Shown: positions 58,981-64,000 of the stretch, piece by piece
Numbering within the stretch: position 1 is the stretch's first letter
Layout of the letters: each line of letters starts with the position of its first letter
Assembly: GCA_015680685.1 (NCBI GenBank)
Contig: MNCI01026985.1
Coordinates: 62,001 to 126,000 of the forward strand
Reading direction: 5' to 3'
Source: Gnetum montanum
Lineage: Eukaryota; Streptophyta; Gnetopsida; Gnetales; Gnetaceae
DNA: 64,000 nucleotides
The notes under the pieces: generated by a model
Databases searched by the model: none
What the model was told of the DNA's origin: nothing
What the model saw: only the letters and a program-made list of their open reading frames with translations
Program-made: the position numbers and the translations under genes

Positions 58981-60831
58981 ATTATTTTTAAACTTCTATA
59001 AAATCAAAGTGTAAGAGTTTCACTACATTAATAATCAAATGGTACCATAAATACAATAGATGACACATTTATACAAGTGTTAGTGGCTACTACATCAACA
59101 CTGATGCATTGATAGGACGAACTTAATCCTTGTTCATTACTTAGTTATGATAAAATAAAAATGAATATAAAACTACAATGGTTTATGATATTATGCATAG
59201 GTTAAGTTAATAAAGCAGATATTAGTTAGAAGAAAATGAATCTAATTCTTAAAGTTCATACATTCTTTCAACCAACAAAAAAAAATTAACTATCAATAAT
59301 TTGCTAACAAAAGGATGGATGATGGTTAATAGATATTATTTTTATTATAATGCCTCATCTTATTTTTAAGAACTATGCTATAATTGTACATATTCAAAAT
59401 AGAGTTTAGAAAGCTAAAAATCAACATTTTATTATATCAAAATCTTTTCAAGATCTTGAAGTAGGTTAAACTTGGATTGGTTGAATTTAATGCTTTATTA
59501 AATCTTGAAATGCTTTGCTAGGACTTGATCTTTTTAATCTAGAAGAGAGCAAATTGAAGAACTTCTTAAGATACAAAAATCAAATGTGAGAACTTCTTAA
59601 GATACAGAATTCAAATTGAAGAACTTCTTAAGAGACCAAATGTGATAACTTAAACTAAAAAATTAGAAACAAAATGTGAACTTAACTTGCAACCTATTGC
59701 AAAAATAAAATGATGAGCTAATCACTTGTCACCTATCACTTGCTATATTATCATAATTTTTATTTTCCAAAATGGGATTATATTGAAACATTTAGATTAT
59801 TATTTTATTAAAAATTTTATCATTTCATATTGGTTGATCAATGAGATTTCAACACTAATCTCATTGTACTTTGAATCTTTTTTTATTAACACATTATCTT
59901 TTCACTAATTCAAAAACATTAATATGATTAACATATACAAGAATTTTAACATGTAGCATGCTCATAAAAATAGTGACCTTCATCCTTAGAATCTTACAAG
60001 TTAGATTCAATTTACTACTCCTTGGAAATATACAAAACTCTTCAATCCTTTAATAAAGACCATTCAAAATTTCTCAAAAGATAAATCAAGAAAAATATTT
60101 CATCATCATAATCATTCTAGCTTTGGTGCAACAAAATAGGATTAGTTACATAAGTTTTTTTTTTCATTATTTTGCCCTATAAAGAGTTAAATTTTTGTTT
60201 ATTTGTAGTTTCTTTAAATCATATTTTGAAGGATAAGGTTTTACACTTCAAAATGTAGGAAAAAAAGACCAGATATAGAATGCTCTATCTATTCCCCAAG
60301 CATTGTAAATTAGTACAGAATGAAATTATATGCCACTATTCTTACCCTCTAATCTAGTGAAAAATAATTTGGAACTTTGCATAGAAACCAATATCACAAA
60401 ACCAAAATTACAAAACTAACATTTAGATAGCACAACTAATAACACACCAACCTTAAAAATGTCAGTATGACCAAGATGGTGACTCTGAAATATCAAAATT
60501 TGTACAAAACTAGCCTGACATTGTTCATCATCATTTACATTGGAAACTTTCATAGGATTTTACAAATGGAATAGGATTTTAAAATAGCTACCTCAGATCA
60601 ATAATCAAGCTTTCACTAGATGGAGCAAATAGGTATTTACGTGTCAATAACTTGCAAAACAAAGACTTTCTGCATCTCCATAAGCATCTAAGTAATCTCC
60701 AAATAAAGATGCTAATGTCTGAAAGTTAATGCAAAATCATGAGTTCATAGATCTATAAGCAACAATTGAAAAATTATTACAAATGAAAACCAATGATTGT
60801 CTTACATGAATAGAAAAAATGATTGTCTTAC
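58981..60831. other. AT-rich intergenic or intronic DNA
   Basis: No gene recognised. A local repeat GAACTTCTTAAGATACA-like occurs three times at 59555-59635. If the HMGB7-like gene is intact its remaining exons should lie here on the minus strand, but I found no match to the rest of an HMG box. Confidence 0.4.
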
Positions 60832-62309
60832 ATGAAGAGAAAAAATGATGTCCTGGGTCTCTTGGGCTTATTCGGGTCCCTTGACTTCTGATCAGTTTTG
60901 GGAGTTTTTGACCCTTTATTCCTATTTCTTGCTGTTTCTTCTACAGCTGAATATTTCCGTTTCCTGCTTTTTCTGGTAAATGAAGGAAAACAAGCCATAG
61001 AATTCCTAAATCTACCCTCAAAATAGACTATATGCAAATACAAAGAATATGAAATATTGAAACATACAACTGCCTTTGCTCTTTGACTGCAGAATCTATT
61101 GTGTGGTGGCACTCTGCGAAAATCAGGGGCAGAAAAAAAATTCAGCAAAAAGCACAAAATGGCAAACAAAAGTTCACGTGCTTGCGTGAACAATGAACGT
61201 ATGACCAATATCTTAAAAGAGGATTGCATTTTGTTATGTTTTGTTTTTTTTTTAAGTATCAAATGCAGCTATCCAATAGACTAACACGCATTACAGCATA
61301 GAACTCAAATTCTAAAAAACCACGAACAGTATATATTTGGTTTACAGATTAATAAAAATCATGTCATACCCAAAGAGGAATTTATCTTGGCCTCTCTTTC
61401 GCAGTCATGCATGTCAGCAGTTGCCACTGGGAAGACCTTTTTACAGGCATGACTGTAGAAAAAGTCAACATCAAAAATCATTTTCAGGCATTTTCACGTT
61501 TGCAAAATGTGGTTAGAAATCATTGCTAAATGTTAATGACCGCTGTACAAAAGCAACCTGGTACGTCCAAAAAGCTTTTTCCGTCAATAAAATCATAAGC
61601 ATAAACCCAACCCATTTTGATATGTGCAGATGAAAACTTTTTAGCACAAAATCATCATTTAAGCATTTTTATGATGTGGGTAAATACAAATAAGAGCACG
61701 GTGTCTTAAACGGCTGAGCTACATAAGCCCACTATCCCAACCCTGCAATCGGACAGCTTAAACTGTAATACTGCCTGAGAAATCAAAACCATTCTCGGGG
61801 ATCCATGTATGGATATATAAGATGTGACAAAAAAAACTACGAAAACGGATAGCGTATAAGACCATCAGTTTTGATATTCCAGTTGCAGTAGAAAAATCTT
61901 CAGAAGCAACTTTTCTTTAAAATGCTCTTCTGAAATGTTGATATTCCAAGAAAAAAAATGATCACGTGCAACTTTTTTTGGTTTAAATGCAGTTCCGAAG
62001 TTCCGAAATGTCGATATATGAAAGATAAAACATTAGTTAGTCGATAAAACATTAGTTAGTGGATGAAAGAGTTTGGTAGAGTCCATGCATTACCATTGGG
62101 TCCAAGAAAAAAAATGATCATTAAATGCAGTTCCGAAATGTCGATATATCAAAGATAAAACATTAGTTAGTCGATAAAACATTAGTTAGTGGATGAAAGA
62201 GTTTGGTAGAGTCCATGCATTACCATTGGGTGAATCCGCTACCATCAGGACCTCTTCGGAATTGTGCCTGAACCCTTTTTCTCAGGCGAGTTGAGCAGCT
62301 GCCCCTCAT
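60832..62309 (-). CDS. HMGB7-like gene, exons 1-4 (5' part)
   Basis: HMGB7-type proteins are plant chromatin architectural factors with a Cys-containing N-terminal module and one HMG box. Exons (minus): 62309-62224 (MRGSCSTRLRKRVQAQFRRG), 61452-61370, 61113-61071, 60972-60832. All junctions are GT-AG and keep frame. Exon 1/2 yields GFTQCHACKKVFPVATADMH then DCEREAKINSSLE, matching the CxxCxK..DMHxC...AKI module of HMGB7. Exon 4 is basic and enters the HMG box (RDPNKPKRPRTSFFLFM), ending in a normal donor CAT|GTAAGA. No stop within the four exons. The remaining box and acidic tail were not found down to 58981, so the gene is truncated, has diverged exons I missed, or has a long intron. Start ATG chosen as the first in frame. 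Confidence 0.65.
61946..62230. repeat. Tandem duplication spanning the exon 1 splice donor
   Basis: 61946-62100 and 62102-62230 share CCAAGAAAAAAAATGATCA, GTTCCGAAATGTCGATATAT, CATTAGTTAGTCGATAAAAC and GTCCATGCATTACCATTGGG. The last, on the minus strand CCCAATG|GTAATGC, is the exon 1 donor, so a second copy of the donor lies in intron 1 at about 62094. Confidence 0.75.
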
Positions 62310-62409
62310 CTTGCCCCTCAACTTGGAATCAATGATGAATGAATCAATCAATGAAAATGAAAGGGTTTTGCTTGTGAAATGTGACTCTATCAGGTTTGTA
62401 TTACGGCGT

Positions 62410-62583
62410 AAGTTCGGAATGAAAATCTTGCAGTCAGATGCCCCTAGATATGAAGTTTTTACAGCATAGGATGCACATGAAAATCTTGCCGTGCAGATGC
62501 CCTTAAATATAAGTTTTTACAGCCTATAATCGGCATGAAAATCTTGCCGTGACAGCAGATGCCCTAAATATGAAGTTTTTAAA
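62410..62583. repeat. Three tandem units of about 55-60 bp
   Basis: Unit ATGAAAATCTTGC(A/C)GT..AGATGCCC..AAATAT(G)AAGTTTTTA, three times in a row upstream of the HMGB7-like start. Confidence 0.7.
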
Positions 62584-62800
62584 TAAACTATTTAGGGGAA
62601 GAGAATAAACTATTTACGGAAAGAGAATGAAGAGAATAAACTATTTACGGGAAGAGAATAAACTATTTACAGAAAGAGAATAAACTATTTACGGAAAGAG
62701 AATGAAGAGAATAAACTATTTACAGGAAGAGAATAAACTATTTACGGGAAGAGAACGAAGAGAATAAACTATTTACGGGAAGAGAATAAATTTACGGAAA
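62584..62800. repeat. Minisatellite, 22-bp and 31-bp units
   Basis: About nine units of AATAAACTATTTACGGGAAG AG, some extended by AATGAAGAG, giving an alternating 22/31-bp pattern. Located 275-490 bp upstream of the HMGB7-like ATG. Confidence 0.8.
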
Positions 62801-64000
62801 CCTTCTTCTGTCCAAGGCTCCTGGGACGCTAATATTTTGCACATTCTTTTGCGGTATAGAAAACAAAAAAAAATAAAAAAATCCCCTTTTCTTTCCCTGC
62901 CCTTTTGACTGGACGCCAAAAATATATCATCTCTATCATCTCTTGATGGTCAACTGGATGATTAGTCCTAACCATGTAACGGTGTTCCGGAAAGAAAGAA
63001 CCAGGGTAGAATGATACAACCTTAAAAACCCATGTTTCAAAACAATGTCTTTCTAAAAAATTGGTTATTTTATGTTGAAGCCATCTATAGTTTTTAGAAA
63101 TCAAATTAGTAATAGAAGGCAAATACAAGCCAAGTTACTAATTTATGTGTTGACTATCTAAGGAGAGCATTATGCAAGTTAATCATTTATTAAGATTTAC
63201 CATCGAAAACTTGTTATCTATTATTTACCTTGGTTGTCTTAATCTCATCTATGATGGCTAAGCAAATAATGATTTTATATGGTTAAGACTTTTATATTCT
63301 ATAAATCTTAAGAATGTATGGTGTTGGGTATACATTTTAACGTATATATACTCAAAACAATGTTTAAGGTTCCAACAATTCTGTATAACCAATGTCTTAG
63401 CATGTAACTTTTGGTGTATCCTCATGTGTACTGCCAAGCAGGGCATATCTCAACATTATTTTAACCTAGTCCTATAAAAGTGTTCTATTAGTATACTTTT
63501 TAACAAAAATTCACCAATAGTCTAAAATAAAGGCAAGTATCTTAACATACTCCTATAAAAGTGTTCTATAACTATACTTTTTAACTTGGAAAATTTATGG
63601 ACAGTATAAAATAAAGGTTACACTAAAGTTTCAACAAAGTATTATATGGCATATTTGAAGCATATTTATGGTCCAATTACTACTTAGTAATGTGTACATG
63701 GTTTATGTGAACTGAAACTAAAACTATATTTTTGCTTATGTCCAGTAAAATCTTCTTAGAGCTATCAATGCCTACAACAATGCCTACAATTTCAGATTTT
63801 TATATCAATAGGCTGACCACCCAAAGATCAAAACAGTAGCATATGCCAGAACAGTAGGTAATTGTGATTGAAATTTGTGTTTACCTGACCATATGCCAGA
63901 ACAGTAGCATTATAACCGCTAAATAAACCATCAACCAGTGGAGAAACACATTCTTCAAAAATTGTTGATGATGGTGAACCAGTGCTCCCATAGACATGAT
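62801..64000. other. AT-rich flank with local duplications
   Basis: No gene recognised. CCTATAAAAGTGTTCTAT..TATACTTTTTAAC is repeated at about 63471-63505 and 63552-63586 (81-bp period). CATATGCCAGAACAGTAG occurs at 63839 and 63891. A minus-strand open stretch 63128-62829 has no recognisable domain. Confidence 0.4.

Noticed and set aside
62829-63128. Minus-strand 99-codon ORF upstream of the HMGB7-like gene
   Set aside because: No domain, no splice link to exon 1, likely chance.

Overview
The window is a TE-dense stretch of a large plant nuclear genome. It has plant Ty3/gypsy retrotransposons of the Tat type (a second, archaeal-type RNase H after the first), GT-AG introns, TATA-box LTR promoters and two recognisable plant gene remnants (Toc64/OEP64-like and HMGB7-like). 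The long introns and old, decayed nested LTR elements suit a large-genome seed plant, possibly a gymnosperm; the exact lineage cannot be read from the sequence.

Layout. (1) 1-22264 is a three-level nest. Element A (minus strand; 5' LTR, PBS and gag only, running off the left edge) sits inside the 5' LTR of element B (plus, to 20732). B sits inside the 3' untranslated part of element E, of which only the 3' end and 3' LTR (to 22264) are in view. (2) 22265-29517 is host DNA with a decayed intron-bearing Toc64-like pseudogene. (3) 29523-56593 is element D, a non-autonomous LTR element with TSD GTGTA. Its gag is split by the 18.5 kb element C (31638-50096, TSD GGAAG). (4) 56594-64000 holds a minus-strand gypsy gag-protease relic (F), an orphan fragment of a D-type second gene, and the first four exons of an HMGB7-like gene on the minus strand, surrounded by short tandem repeats.

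The most interesting content is the accessory genes of these elements. B and C have the order gag, protease, [gap of about 5.5 kb], RT, RNase H, second RNase H, integrase. In the gap both carry an antisense gene of at least eight exons, with intron positions and reading phase kept between copies where they could be compared. It encodes an N-terminal FCP1/HAD-like phosphatase fold lacking its catalytic aspartates, then a retroelement-associated helical domain, an acidic part and a charged C-terminal half. Its promoter and first intron are full of the same family-specific short words found in the LTR and leader of the same element (AGCGTATA/TATACGCT in B, AGCGTGA/TCACGCT in C). Element D has no pol. 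Behind gag it carries a sense-strand second gene with a related domain, preceded by an internal TATA promoter sharing an identical 20-bp near-palindrome with the D LTR. In both lineages an accessory gene therefore appears to have a promoter that copies cis-signals of its own LTR. That is the candidate undescribed system here, inferred from sequence only.

No intact long ORF was found: every retroelement frame and the Toc64-like copy carry stops or frameshifts. The HMGB7-like exons seen are open and correctly phased, but the rest of the HMG box was not found. Element C's 5' LTR contains a 60-N gap and an inverted fragment that look like a local assembly error.
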